Origin: G963668605 sp963668605
GTDB lineage: Bacteria; Acidobacteriota; Terriglobia; Bryobacterales; Bryobacteraceae
Reading direction: 5' to 3'
Assembly: GCA_963668605.1 (NCBI GenBank)
Contig: OY764903.1
Coordinates: 4,712,001 to 4,776,000, forward strand
DNA length: 64,000 bases
A program made the position numbers and the translations under genes. The notes under the pieces are model-generated. The model ran no database searches and had not been told where the DNA came from. It was given only the letters and a program-made list of their open reading frames with translations. Shown here in pieces: positions 43,622 through 52,885 of this stretch (positions are counted from its first letter, which is position 1; each line of letters begins with the position of its first letter).

Positions 43622-46600
43622 ATGTGGCTCGTTCTTGCTGCAATGCGCCGCCCGGTCACGATACTCGTGGCTGTGCTGTCGATCGCGCTCTGTTCGATAC
43701 TCGCTCTGCGCCGCATGCCGGTGGACATCTTTCCGAATCTCGGAGCTCCGGCAATCTATGTCGCGCAGCCTTACGGTGGCATGGACCCATCGCAGATGGA
43801 AGGCTTCCTGACGTACTACTACGAGTATCACTTCCTCTACATCACGGGCATCGAACATGTGGAGTCGAAGAACATACAGGGCGCGGCTCTGATGAAGCTG
43901 GTGTTTCACCCGGGCACGGAGATGAGCCAGGCGATGGCGGAGGTCGTGGCCTACGTCAACCGTGCACGCGCCTTCATGCCGCCGGGCGCTGTGCCGCCCT
44001 TCGTCACACGCTACGACGCGGGCAGCGTTCCTGTCGGGCAACTGGTTTTTTCGTCACCGAACCGGCCGCCGGGCGAGATGCAGGATATCGCTTTGAATCG
44101 CGTGCGTCCGCTCTTCGCCACGCTGCCTGGAGTCTCGGCGCCGCCTCCATTCGGAGGTAACCAGCGCACCATCGTCGTGCGCCTGAGACCCGATCGGCTG
44201 CGCGCGCTACGCATCTCGCCCGAAGAGGCCATCATTGCCGTCAACAAGGCTTCGAGCGTGCAGCCTTCCGGAAATGTGCGCACGGGCGAGTTGACGCGCA
44301 TCGTGACGAACAACGCCTCCGTGGCCGGCAACCTGCCGGAACTGCTCGATGCGCCCGTGCGCCCCGGAACAACGCCCGCCGTTTTCCTGCGTGACATCGC
44401 AACAATCGAGAGCGGAACGGACATCATCACAGGCTATGCGCACGTCAACGGGAAACGCACCGTTTACATGCAGGTGACCAAGCGCGCCGATGCCTCCACG
44501 CTCGCCGTGATCGACGCCGTGAAAGCGGCTCTGCCGGCGATGAAAAAAGTGGTTCCCGAAGATGTCGACGTGCGCCTGGAATTCGATCAATCGGGTTATG
44601 TCGTCAACGCGATCCGCGGCCTGGCCGGCGAAGGTATGCTCGGCGCTTTGCTAACGGCGCTGATGGTGTTGCTGTTTCTGCGCGACTGGCGCAGCGGTTT
44701 CGTGGTCGTCGTGACGATTCCTTTTGCGCTGCTCTCCGCCGTCGTCATGTTATGGGGCTTCGGACAGACCATCAACATCATGACGCTGAGCGGACTCGCG
44801 CTCGCGGTCGGAGTGCTAGTCGACGAAGCAACCGTGGAGATCGAGAACATCCATACGCACATGGCCTCGGGGGTGGGACGTGCCAGAGCAGTCGTCGATG
44901 CCGCGCGCAAGACCGCCGTGCCGCGCCTGCTGGCGATGCTGTGCATTCTCTCTGTGTTTGTGCCGTCGTACTTCATGGTGGGAGTGGGCCGTCAGTTGTT
45001 CGTGCCGCTCTCGCTGGCGGTCGGCTTCGCGATGATTTCTTCCTACCTACTTTCGAGCACACTGGTTCCGGTGCTGTCGACGTGGGTGATGCGCAAAGGT
45101 ACACCGTCGGAAGAACGTGGCTTTCTGCGATCGCTGTATTCGAGCTACCTGCAATTCGTCCTGCGTTTCCGTTGGCCGTTGGTCGGCGTGTACGTGATCT
45201 CCAGCGCGGTGCTGATCTGGGTACTGGCGCCGAAGCTTGGCACAGAGATCTTTCCGCAGGTGGATGCGAACCAGTTCCAGTTGCGCCTGCGCGCGCCCAC
45301 CGGAACACGCATTGAGCGTACCGAGTTGGTCGAACTGAAGGCGCTCGAAGTGATCCGGCAGACGCTCGGAGCGGAGAACGTCGTCATCTCGACCGCGTTC
45401 ATCGGCGTGCAGCCAGCGGCGTACCCGATCAATACGATCTACCTGTTCACAAGCGGTCCGCACGAAACCGTGATGAAGGTCGCTTTCAAGCCCACGGCGC
45501 CCTACCGCGGAGACGCACTGAAGGAGAAGTTGCGCGAGGTGCTCGCGCGCGAGTTGCCGAATGTCGCCATCTCGTTCGAGGCGGGCGATATCATTTCGCA
45601 GGTGATGAGCTTCGGCTCGCCCACTCCGGTGGAGGTGGCCATGCAAGGACCGTCGCTTCCCGCCAATCGCGCCTTCGCCGAAAAGGTACGTCTCGAACTG
45701 GCCAAGCTTCCGAATTTGCGCGATTTGCAATACTCGCAGCCGCTCGACTATCCCACCCTCGATGTGAACGTCGATCGCGAACGCGCCGGCCAGTTCGGCC
45801 TGACCGCTTCCAGCGTGATGCGCTCGCTGGTGGCCGCGACCTCCTCCAGCCGCTTCATCGAACCGAATTACTGGCGCGATCCGGTGAGCGGCAACGCGTT
45901 CCAGATTCAAGTGGAAGTTCCACAGAACAAGATGGCGTCGAGCGACGACATCAAGGAATTGCCGGTGATGTACAATGGCGAACCGCGCCCCTTGCTGGGT
46001 GATTTGGCGAGCGTCAAAAACGGCACGACGATGGGCATGGTCGAGCGCTACAACATGCAGCGCGTCGTCAGCCTGACGGCCAACATCCACGGCAAGCCGT
46101 TGGGTGGCGTCGCCAGCGATATCGCGGCCGCCATCAAACGCGCGGGCGAACCGCCGCGCGGCGTAACCGTTGCCGTGCGCGGACAGATTCCGCCGCTTGA
46201 GCAGACGATCGCCGGGTTGCGCACCGGCTTGCTGCTTTCGATCGTGGTGATCTTCCTCTTGCTGGCCGCTAATTTCCAATCGATTCGCATGGCTGTCGCC
46301 GTAATCTCAACCGTGCCCGCTGTGCTGTGCGGCGTATTGCTGATGCTGCTGGTGACAGGCACAACACTCAACGTGCAGTCCTTTATGGGCGCGATTATGG
46401 CCGTTGGCATCGCCGTCGCCAACGCCATCCTGCTCGTGACTTTTGCGGAGATGAGTCGCCAGTCGGGCGCAACTCCGTTCGAAGCCGCATTGGAAGGCGG
46501 ACGCGGCCGGCTGCGCGCAATTCTGATGACGGCGCTGGCGATGATCGCAGGCATGACCCCGATTGCGTTGGGCATCGGCGAAGGCGCGCAGCAAACGGCG

Positions 46601-46759
46601 CCGCTCGGACGCGCGGTGATTGGCGGGTTGGTTCTGGCCACTGTGGCCACGCTCACCGTCCTGCCGTCGGTCTATGCCGTGTTGCAGCGCAGCAAGACGC
46701 CGCACTCGCCGTCTCTGGATCCGGACGATCCGCGGAGCAAATACTATGAAGCTGTTTAG
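43622..46759 (+). CDS. RND efflux transporter permease
   Basis: 1045 residues with twelve helices in two halves and two large periplasmic loops. Helix 4 reads AVGVLVDEATVEIEN where AcrB has the proton-relay pair DD (VDDAIVVVEN), so the second aspartate is a glutamate. Helix 10 reads GIAVANAILLVTFAEM, where AcrB has lysine (SAKNAILI), so the relay lysine is missing. It is an inner-membrane pump taking compounds from the periplasm. Operon tolC-permease-adaptor; the adaptor start overlaps its stop by 14 bases. The substrate is unknown. Confidence 0.9.
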   Translation: MWLVLAAMRRPVTILVAVLSIALCSILALRRMPVDIFPNLGAPAIYVAQPYGGMDPSQMEGFLTYYYEYHFLYITGIEHVESKNIQGAALMKLVFHPGTEMSQAMAEVVAYVNRARAFMPPGAVPPFVTRYDAGSVPVGQLVFSSPNRPPGEMQDIALNRVRPLFATLPGVSAPPPFGGNQRTIVVRLRPDRLRALRISPEEAIIAVNKASSVQPSGNVRTGELTRIVTNNASVAGNLPELLDAPVRPGTTPAVFLRDIATIESGTDIITGYAHVNGKRTVYMQVTKRADASTLAVIDAVKAALPAMKKVVPEDVDVRLEFDQSGYVVNAIRGLAGEGMLGALLTALMVLLFLRDWRSGFVVVVTIPFALLSAVVMLWGFGQTINIMTLSGLALAVGVLVDEATVEIENIHTHMASGVGRARAVVDAARKTAVPRLLAMLCILSVFVPSYFMVGVGRQLFVPLSLAVGFAMISSYLLSSTLVPVLSTWVMRKGTPSEERGFLRSLYSSYLQFVLRFRWPLVGVYVISSAVLIWVLAPKLGTEIFPQVDANQFQLRLRAPTGTRIERTELVELKALEVIRQTLGAENVVISTAFIGVQPAAYPINTIYLFTSGPHETVMKVAFKPTAPYRGDALKEKLREVLARELPNVAISFEAGDIISQVMSFGSPTPVEVAMQGPSLPANRAFAEKVRLELAKLPNLRDLQYSQPLDYPTLDVNVDRERAGQFGLTASSVMRSLVAATSSSRFIEPNYWRDPVSGNAFQIQVEVPQNKMASSDDIKELPVMYNGEPRPLLGDLASVKNGTTMGMVERYNMQRVVSLTANIHGKPLGGVASDIAAAIKRAGEPPRGVTVAVRGQIPPLEQTIAGLRTGLLLSIVVIFLLLAANFQSIRMAVAVISTVPAVLCGVLLMLLVTGTTLNVQSFMGAIMAVGIAVANAILLVTFAEMSRQSGATPFEAALEGGRGRLRAILMTALAMIAGMTPIALGIGEGAQQTAPLGRAVIGGLVLATVATLTVLPSVYAVLQRSKTPHSPSLDPDDPRSKYYEAV

Positions 46760-47819
46760 ACTGATTCCGATGGCTGCTTGCGTCGCGATCGCCGCTGCGC
46801 AGACTGTGGAAATGACTGCCGTCGTCTCAAAGCAACTGGAGCGCAAGTCGCGCCTGCCTGGCGAGTTCCTGCCCTACCAGAGCGTTGCCCTGCACGCCCG
46901 CGTCAGCGGTTTCGTGGAGAGTGTCGCCGTCGATCGCGGCAGCGCTGTGAAGAAGGGTGATGTACTCGTCACGCTCTCTGCACCGGAGATGCTGGCGCAG
47001 GTGGCCGTCGCCGAAGCGAAGGTCGCCACGGCGGAGGCGCAGCGCGTCGAGGCAATGGCGAAACTCGCCTCCAACGAGCGCACGTACGAACAGCTGAAGA
47101 AGGCGGCAGAGACGCCCGGCGTCATCGCGGGCAATGAAATCGAGATCGCGGGAAAGACGGTGGATGCGGCACGCGCCGCGGTGACCGCCGAAGAGAGTTC
47201 GATCCGCTCGGCGCAGGCTTCGGTGACGGCGCTCAAGGATCTACTGGCCTATCTGCGCATCACCGCACCGTTCGACGGCGTGATTACGGAGCGTTTCGCG
47301 CATCCCGGAGCATTGGCCGGTCCCTCGGGTGCGCCGCTGCTCGAACTGCAGCAACTCTCGATGCTGCGCCTGGTGGTCGCGCTGCCGGAGAGCGATGTGT
47401 CCGGAATCGTGCGCGGCGCGCGTGTGCCCTTCACCGTGCCGGCCTATCCGGGCGAAACGTTTAGCGGCGTCGTCGCGCGTGTAGCCCGCTCGATGGATCC
47501 CAAGACTCGCACTATGCCCGTCGAATTGGATGTGGCCAACGGTAGCGGAAAACTGGCGCCCGGCATGTATCCCGAAGTGCAGTGGCCCGTGCGCAAACCG
47601 CGCGCCTCTTTGCTGGTGCCGCCCACAAGCGTGGTCACAACCACGGAACGCACCTTCGTCATCCGCGTGCGCGAGGGCCGCGCCGAATGGATCAACGTAA
47701 GCAAAGTGGCGAGTTCCGGCGATCTAATGGAAGTTCTCGGACCGCTCAATCCGGGCGATAAAATCGTCACACGCGCAAGCGACGAGATTCGCGAAGGCGC
47801 GAAGTTGACCGTGAAATAA
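46746..47819 (+). CDS. RND efflux adaptor (membrane fusion protein)
   Basis: 357 residues from ATG 46746, with a signal peptide (LIPMAACVAIAAAQ). A lipoyl/hairpin region (ALHARVSGFVESVAVDRGSA, with its match YLRITAPFDGVITERFAHPG) flanks a helical hairpin (about 80-175). Beta-barrel and membrane-proximal parts follow. It links the permease to the TolC channel. No lipobox, so it is a soluble or signal-anchored adaptor. The start overlaps the permease end by 14 bases. Confidence 0.9.
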   Translation: MKLFRLIPMAACVAIAAAQTVEMTAVVSKQLERKSRLPGEFLPYQSVALHARVSGFVESVAVDRGSAVKKGDVLVTLSAPEMLAQVAVAEAKVATAEAQRVEAMAKLASNERTYEQLKKAAETPGVIAGNEIEIAGKTVDAARAAVTAEESSIRSAQASVTALKDLLAYLRITAPFDGVITERFAHPGALAGPSGAPLLELQQLSMLRLVVALPESDVSGIVRGARVPFTVPAYPGETFSGVVARVARSMDPKTRTMPVELDVANGSGKLAPGMYPEVQWPVRKPRASLLVPPTSVVTTTERTFVIRVREGRAEWINVSKVASSGDLMEVLGPLNPGDKIVTRASDEIREGAKLTVK

Positions 47820-47821
47820 GG

Positions 47822-49108
47822 CTACTGCGACTTCCCGGCGGTCTCTTGCGTACCGGTAATTCTTTCGATGTCCGCGAGTTGCTTCTTCACGAATTCGACA
47901 TCGGACGCATTCGGCGCGAACTGGAGATAGCTCTTCATCTCCGTCGCGGCCTCAGGAAACTTTTGTTTCTGCGCCAGAATTACGCCGAGAACATGGTGGA
48001 GCTTCGGGTTGCGGTTTTTGGTGTCGTACTTCAGCGCTTCCCGAGCGCTCTTTTCAGCATCGTCGAGCTTCTGCAGATTCAGATTGGCAACTGAGTTGAG
48101 AAAGTAGGCGTGCGGGAAGTCAAAGGCATTCAGCTTAATCAGGCGGCCCGTGGTATCGGCGACCTCCTGCCATTTCTTTTCCTGCGCCGCGATCTGCGCC
48201 AGTGGCAGATAAGGGTTCACGTACTTGGGGTCAGCCGCCATCGCCTCAAGAAAAGCGCTACGCGCACCAGCCGCATCTTTCTGCTGATCCTTCACCAGAC
48301 CCAGGTTGTACCAGGCGATCGAGTATTTCGGATAGAGCTCGACTGCCTTCTGCAACTCCTTTTGGGCATCCGCGAGCTTGTTCTTCTTCATGGCCTCGCG
48401 GCCTTTTTCGTACGCCTTCTTCGCATCCTTGGGCGCCAGCGCCGTGGTCAGGCTGATCGTGTCGCCTTCCACGTTGCCCATACGGTGCAGGATGATCACG
48501 CCCACATCGGGATTGTCCATGAAGCGGCGCCCGGTGAGCAGAACCGCCTCGGAACGGTATCCAGCGAGTGTCGCGCGAATCTCGCAGCCCATCAGATCGC
48601 GCTCGCTAAACGTACGGTTGCCCGGCGTCGATGGCATGCCGCCGCCGCGATTGCCGCCGAACCCGCTGTCGGCCGCCGAACTCACGCTGGCGTCCGAGAA
48701 GACCTGCATGTTGCTGCCGAGTTGGAAACTGAAGTGACCCTTCGAATTCGCATAGCCTTCCGGTTTGGCGACGCCGTTGCAGACGCGCTCGATCACAACG
48801 TTATCGGGAACCGCGGAGCCGTCGTCCATCATCACCTTGCCGGAGAGAAAAATCGGGCGCTGCATCTCCGGGAAGCGCTGCTCCTGTGGCTGGCCGATCG
48901 TCGGCGAAGTGGGCCGTCCCGGGATGCTTGGCGTGTTGGGAATGCTGGGCGTTGTCGGCGTGGGGATGGACGAACCGCCGGGAGTGCCACCTCCGGCGGG
49001 CGCAGGCGTTTGTCCGCCGCCTTGTTGTTGTGCAATGCCGGTATTGGCGGCGAGCAGGAGAGCGATTGCCAATCCCAGGAAACTGCGGAGAGAACGCTGA
49101 GTGGTCAT
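47822..49108 (-). CDS. Secreted TPR protein with Pro/Gly-rich and carboxypeptidase-regulatory-like segments
   Basis: 428 residues. Signal peptide (FLGLAIALLLAANTGIAQ), then a low-complexity Pro/Thr/Gly stretch (about 30-75), a beta-sandwich stretch (PIFLSGKVMMDDGSAVPDNV, CEIRATLAGYRSEA) like carboxypeptidase-regulatory domains, and at least four TPR units (KAVELYPKYSIAWYNLGLVK; FLEAMAADPKYVNPYLPL). Such proteins are common and numerous in Acidobacteriota; the role is unknown. Converges with the adaptor gene (2 bases between stops). Confidence 0.82.
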   Translation of the reverse strand: MTTQRSLRSFLGLAIALLLAANTGIAQQQGGGQTPAPAGGGTPGGSSIPTPTTPSIPNTPSIPGRPTSPTIGQPQEQRFPEMQRPIFLSGKVMMDDGSAVPDNVVIERVCNGVAKPEGYANSKGHFSFQLGSNMQVFSDASVSSAADSGFGGNRGGGMPSTPGNRTFSERDLMGCEIRATLAGYRSEAVLLTGRRFMDNPDVGVIILHRMGNVEGDTISLTTALAPKDAKKAYEKGREAMKKNKLADAQKELQKAVELYPKYSIAWYNLGLVKDQQKDAAGARSAFLEAMAADPKYVNPYLPLAQIAAQEKKWQEVADTTGRLIKLNAFDFPHAYFLNSVANLNLQKLDDAEKSAREALKYDTKNRNPKLHHVLGVILAQKQKFPEAATEMKSYLQFAPNASDVEFVKKQLADIERITGTQETAGKSQ

Positions 49109-49198
49109 CGGGAGACCTCGCTTTCGAACTTGACTTTATTATTGCACGCATTTTGAGAACCTCAGCCATGAACCTGTAATATGGGAGCAGGTGCGCTT

Positions 49199-49813
49199 AT
49201 GAAAAAACTTCTCTCCATCCTGTTCCCACTGCTGCTGTTGCTGTCCGCGTGCTCGGAAGCCCCCAAGAAGGCCGAACAAAAGAAAGAGCCGGAGAAGCCG
49301 GCCGAGCCTGTCACGGCCCGGACCGCCTTCCAGCAAGTCTTCGCCACGGCGCGAGGATGGGCGCCGGATGCGCAGATCCTCCAGATGACCAGCGTGCGTC
49401 TGGGCGCCGTCAAGGAAGAGCCTGGCAAAGCCCCGGCCTGGCAGGTCGCGATTGTTTCGCCCAGCCGCAGCCGAGTGAAGATGTTCACCTATTCTGTCGT
49501 CGAAGGCGATGGCAACCTTCATAAGGGCGTCTTCGGAACGCCGGACGAGGACTACAGGCAAAGGGGCCAGTCCAAGCCATTTCCCGTGGCGGCTCTGAAG
49601 GTTGATACCGATAAGGCATTGGAAGTGGCGATGAAGAAAGCAGCCGACTACGTCAAGAAGAATCCTGACAAGCCGATTACCTATCTGTTGGAACTCACGG
49701 CCATTAACCCGAATCCGACGTGGCGCGTAATCTGGGGCGAGTCCATCGGTTCCAGCAACTTCTCAATCTTCGTGGACGCATCGAGCGGCGAATATCTCAA
49801 GACGATGCATTAA
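49199..49813 (+). CDS. Lipoprotein with PepSY-like domain
   Basis: 204 residues from ATG 49199. Lipobox LLLLSACS near residue 17. Then a lysine-rich linker (KKAEQKKEPEKPAEP) and a domain with VPNGRS-like strand/helix alternation and a C-terminal WRVIWGESIGSSNFSIFVDA, recalling PepSY-type small inhibitors or binders. No catalytic residues. Divergent from the TPR gene and convergent with the receiver gene. Confidence 0.6.
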   Translation: MKKLLSILFPLLLLLSACSEAPKKAEQKKEPEKPAEPVTARTAFQQVFATARGWAPDAQILQMTSVRLGAVKEEPGKAPAWQVAIVSPSRSRVKMFTYSVVEGDGNLHKGVFGTPDEDYRQRGQSKPFPVAALKVDTDKALEVAMKKAADYVKKNPDKPITYLLELTAINPNPTWRVIWGESIGSSNFSIFVDASSGEYLKTMH

Positions 49814-49830
49814 TTGGCTGCACGCCCGGT

Positions 49831-50268
49831 CTACTCGCTCGCTTCCGGACTGAGGCGCCGCAACGCCTTCGTCAGCGACTCGGAATCGAGCGGCTTGGCC
49901 AGCAACAGATCGAAGGCGGGCGCGGCTTGCAGAATCTCATGGCGGCCGCCAACCTCAAGCGACATGCCCCAGATCGCCGTGTGAATGCCATTGCGAATGC
50001 CAGCTTTGCGGATCTCGGCGGCGCACGCGGTTCCGTCGCCGGCCGCCTGGTCGAGATCGAGCAACACGAGGTCGAAGCGTTTGTGACTGGCGGTGCGCAA
50101 CGCCTCTGCGCTCGCCTCGACAGCGCAAACATCGTGGCCCCTGCGTTCGAGCAAGCGCACAGCGATCATCCGGCTGACGGCATCGGCATCGGCCACGAGC
50201 ACTTTGAGCGGCTGCCGCTTCGGCCTGCGTCCGGCCACGGAGTTCGCGAGATTGTGTAAGCTCTCCAT
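49831..50268 (-). CDS. Single-domain response regulator (receiver)
   Basis: 145 residues: a CheY-like receiver. Acidic pair in VLVADADAVS, phospho-accepting aspartate in DLVLLDLDQAAGDG, conserved lysine in LLLAKPLD near the C-terminus. There is no output domain, so it would pass the signal by protein contact. A short basic N-terminal extension precedes the fold. The loop after the aspartate is longer than usual. Divergent from the GnnA-like gene. Confidence 0.83.
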   Translation of the reverse strand: MESLHNLANSVAGRRPKRQPLKVLVADADAVSRMIAVRLLERRGHDVCAVEASAEALRTASHKRFDLVLLDLDQAAGDGTACAAEIRKAGIRNGIHTAIWGMSLEVGGRHEILQAAPAFDLLLAKPLDSESLTKALRRLSPEASE

Positions 50269-50324
50269 CTGCCCCTACCCTGTATTCTCTCATTTTGCGC
50301 ACTGCCTTCGGGCGGCTCGCGAGA

Positions 50325-50355
50325 GCAGGTACATGGTTGAAAGCAGGTGCGTGGT
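50325..50355 (+). repeat. Short direct repeat before the GnnA-like gene
   Basis: GCAGGTACATGGT at 50325-50337 and GCAGGTGCGTGGT at 50343-50355 differ at two positions and lie 18 bases apart, ending 11 bases before the GTG start. It could be a tandem regulator site or chance. Confidence 0.3.
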
Positions 50356-50366
50356 AAGGTGAAACT

Positions 50367-51320
50367 GTGTCAAAGATTCGAGTTGGAGTAGTTGGGGCAG
50401 GCCAGTTTGGCCGTAACCATATAAGGTTGCTGCGTGCCAGCCCGCGCGTGGAATTCGCCGGAATCGTGGACCTGAATCCGGAACGCGCCGCTGCCGTGGC
50501 GGCCGAATTTGAATGCCCGGTCGTACCCGATCTGGATGTACTGGCGGGCCTGGCGGATGCCGCCGTGGTGGCTGTGCCGACGACCGCTCACGCCGATGTG
50601 GGTTGCCGGCTGATGGAGCGGGGCGTCGATGTGCTTGTCGAGAAGCCGATCGCGCACGACATGGCCTCGGCGACGCGCTTGACGGAGACGGCACAAGCCA
50701 TGGGCCGCATTCTGCAAGTGGGGCATCTCGAACGCTTCAATCCCGCCGTTGTCGCGGTGCAGCCGATGGTGAAACTGCCGCTGTTCTTCGAGATTCACCG
50801 CCTGAACCTCTTTACTCCGCGCAGTCTCGACGTCGACGTCGTGCTCGATCTGATGATTCACGACATAGACATCGTGCTCTGGCTGTGCGGGCAGATGCCC
50901 GACGAGATTCGCGCCGCAGGCATCTCGATCCTGTCGCGCAAGGTGGATATAGCGAGCGTGCGCCTGGGTTTCCCCGGAGGCTGCGTAGCCAATCTCACCG
51001 CGAGCCGAGTCTCCACCGACCGCGTCCGCAAGCTGCGCATCTTCCAACCTTTTGAATACATCTCGCTCGACTACGGACGCCAGGACGCCTTCCGTCTCTC
51101 GGTTTCGGGCGAAATGAAGGTGGGCGGCGGACCGCTCACCGTTACAAAAGACGAGCCTCTGCACTTGGAGATCGAAGCATTCCTCGACTCCGTGGAGCGC
51201 CGCACCACACCGGTCGTCAGCGGCGTAGCCGCCTGCCGCGCGTTAGATGTCGCCCTGGGCATCCTTGGTAAGATTGAAGAGCACGCTCAAATTGTTTCCA
51301 GAACGCTCCAATCTGCCTGA
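50367..51320 (+). CDS. Gfo/Idh/MocA oxidoreductase, GnnA-like (possible UDP-GlcNAc 3-dehydrogenase)
   Basis: 317 residues with no signal peptide, starting GTG after an AAGGTG ribosome site. Motifs VGVVGAGQFGRNHIRLL, LVEKPIAHDMASAT, LQVGHLERFNPAVVAV and LMIHDIDIVLWL are those of the oxidoreductase often found beside lpxA/lpxB and of GnnA, which makes the 3-keto sugar for amide-linked lipid A. Here it is 8 kb from lpxA and no GnnB aminotransferase is in the window, so the role is inferred. The following TonB-type gene overlaps its end. Confidence 0.8.
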   Translation: MSKIRVGVVGAGQFGRNHIRLLRASPRVEFAGIVDLNPERAAAVAAEFECPVVPDLDVLAGLADAAVVAVPTTAHADVGCRLMERGVDVLVEKPIAHDMASATRLTETAQAMGRILQVGHLERFNPAVVAVQPMVKLPLFFEIHRLNLFTPRSLDVDVVLDLMIHDIDIVLWLCGQMPDEIRAAGISILSRKVDIASVRLGFPGGCVANLTASRVSTDRVRKLRIFQPFEYISLDYGRQDAFRLSVSGEMKVGGGPLTVTKDEPLHLEIEAFLDSVERRTTPVVSGVAACRALDVALGILGKIEEHAQIVSRTLQSA

Positions 51321-52281
51321 AGACCATCGACGGCAGACTTGGGCGGGCGCTCTCTCGATCGTCATCCACGTCGCCGCGGCGCTGTTCTTGCTCTTCGTTC
51401 CGTTTGAGGGCGCTCCGCCGCGACGGAACCTGGATCAGGCCGAGTTGCGCCATTCCACGCCGCTCGTGGCGCCGCCGTCGGAATTCACCCAGAAAGAGCC
51501 CAACAAAGGGCCCATCAGTAAGGAAGTGAATGCCGCCAGCGTGATGCCGCGGCCCGAGGTGACAGCGCAACCCGCGCTGCGGCCGCGATTTGTTCCACCG
51601 GCGCCAGCGCCTAAGGCCGCCGTGCCGCTTCCGGCCATGCCCGATCCGCCGAAGCTCGACGCTCCACAAATCCGGACCGCGCAACTTCCTCAACAAGGCG
51701 TCCCCGACGCGATCGCCCCGCCGCCAAAGATTCAGACCGAAGAACGGCCGAAACTGGCCTTCGAGAAGCCTGGCGCTGTGAGCGGCCTCCCCGCCGGGAC
51801 AGGCCGGCTGGCCGCGCCGAAGGGCACGGTGGAGGAGGCGATGCGCGGACTCGCGCGTGGTGGTGGAGCCGGGGGCGTGGTGGTGGGCGACATGGATACA
51901 GTTCCCGGCAGCGGTGGCCTGCGGCCCATGACCCCAGCTCCCGGCCGCAGCGGAAGCAACCTGGAATTGCTGAGTGACCCGATGGGCGTGGACTTCCGGC
52001 CCTATTTGATTCGCATCCTCGCCGCCGTGCGGCGCAACTGGCTCGCCGTCGTGCCCGAGAGCGCGAAGTTGGGCAGGGGCGGCCGCGTCATTCTCCAGTT
52101 TTCGATCAGCAAGGAAGGCCGCGTTCCCAAGCTGGTCATCGCCTCGCCCTCCGGCACCGAGGCCTTCGATCGCGCCGCCGTGGCCGGCATCAGCGCCACC
52201 ACTCCCTTCCCCCCGTTGCCGACCGAATTCAAAGGCGAACAGATCCGCGTGCAGTTCGCCTTTTCGTACAACGTGAAATGA
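51292..52281 (+). CDS. TonB-family energy-transducing protein
   Basis: 329 residues from TTG 51292; the start overlaps the end of the upstream gene by 29 bases (other starts are possible). Basic N-terminus, one helix (AGALSIVIHVAAALFLLFV), a proline-rich periplasmic spacer (about 55-190), a Gly-rich segment, and a C-terminal TonB domain (VILQFSISKEGRVPKLVIASP, then FDRAAVAGISATTPFPPLP). It would transmit proton-motive energy to outer-membrane receptors such as the one at 61735. No ExbB/ExbD gene is next to it. Confidence 0.83.
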   Translation: MFPERSNLPEDHRRQTWAGALSIVIHVAAALFLLFVPFEGAPPRRNLDQAELRHSTPLVAPPSEFTQKEPNKGPISKEVNAASVMPRPEVTAQPALRPRFVPPAPAPKAAVPLPAMPDPPKLDAPQIRTAQLPQQGVPDAIAPPPKIQTEERPKLAFEKPGAVSGLPAGTGRLAAPKGTVEEAMRGLARGGGAGGVVVGDMDTVPGSGGLRPMTPAPGRSGSNLELLSDPMGVDFRPYLIRILAAVRRNWLAVVPESAKLGRGGRVILQFSISKEGRVPKLVIASPSGTEAFDRAAVAGISATTPFPPLPTEFKGEQIRVQFAFSYNVK

Positions 52282-52416
52282 GCGAGACTGGATCGATGCC
52301 GAAGTCGCTGGAACCTGCCTAATGCCGTTTCTGCGCGTCGTGCTTCTGCTCGTTCACACGCGGACTACGCCGCGATGTTGCTGCCCAAGAACGCGTGAGA
52401 CAATGAGATTCCGATC

Positions 52417-52569
52417 ATGAAAAAGAGCTTATCCGCCGCGTTGGCCGCCTTTGCCGTTCTCGCCGTTCTGGCTGCGGCGACGCTCGAAGGACCATTTCGA
52501 ATCGCGGTCCTCGTTTTTCTTGCCGGACTCGCCTTCAAGAGCTGGATCGCCACCAAACGCGACCAGTAG
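52417..52569 (+). CDS. Possible small membrane protein (50 residues)
   Basis: An ATG at 52417 opens MKKSLSAALAAFAVLAVLAA, then a break (TLEGPFR), then a second hydrophobic stretch (IAVLVFLAGLAFKSWIA) and a charged tail TKRDQ. Two helices joined by a short loop form a plausible small membrane protein. It has no clear ribosome site and lies next to the repeats, so it may be spurious. No family recognised. Confidence 0.4.
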   Translation: MKKSLSAALAAFAVLAVLAAATLEGPFRIAVLVFLAGLAFKSWIATKRDQ

Positions 52570-52603
52570 TCCTGCTCCGCCGCTGTTATCAGGCAAACCT
52601 ATT

Positions 52604-52735
52604 CTTGTTGCTGGCGCTGGGAACGCATCTGATTCAGTCGGATCGCCACGCCTTCTCGCGGTGCCGACCGGAGGCTGCGATTCCACGGAGTTCGCGAGGA
52701 AATTGAAGTATTCCCGCCACCCCTCGCTGCCGCTC
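52604..52735 (-). repeat. Palindromic repeat family, copy B (degenerate, inverted)
   Basis: Reverse complement of copy A with an exact 18-base match (GGCGGGAATACTTCAATT), GTGGAATCG, AGCCTCCGGTCG, GGCACCG and the tail match AGATGCGTTC and CAGCGCCAGC. Its left arm is mutated, so it no longer forms a perfect stem. Confidence 0.7.
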
Positions 52736-52778
52736 CGGGCACTGTTTGACAGATTGCGGGTTGAAGATCGGAATTCCT

Positions 52779-52885
52779 AACGGTGCCGGAAGCGCAAGCG
52801 ACCGGAGGCGGAAATCCCTAAATTATCGGCAAAAAGGGTGGCATTGCTGCCTCCGGTCGCTCGCACTCGCGGCGCTGGCGACCGT
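52779..52885 (+). repeat. Palindromic repeat family, copy C
   Basis: Same orientation as copy A. Left arm 52779-52809 reads AACGGTGCCGGAAGCGC then AAGCGACCGGAGGC. The loop keeps AAATTATCG and GGGTGGCATT. The right arm begins GCCTCCGGTCGC at 52849 but diverges near its end, so the stem is imperfect (about 15 bases are clean). Confidence 0.7.

Noticed and set aside
42275..44041. A 588-residue minus-strand frame across tolC and the RND permease start
   Set aside because: It is antisense to two operon genes and spans their junction; composition is Arg/His-rich and no domain is seen.
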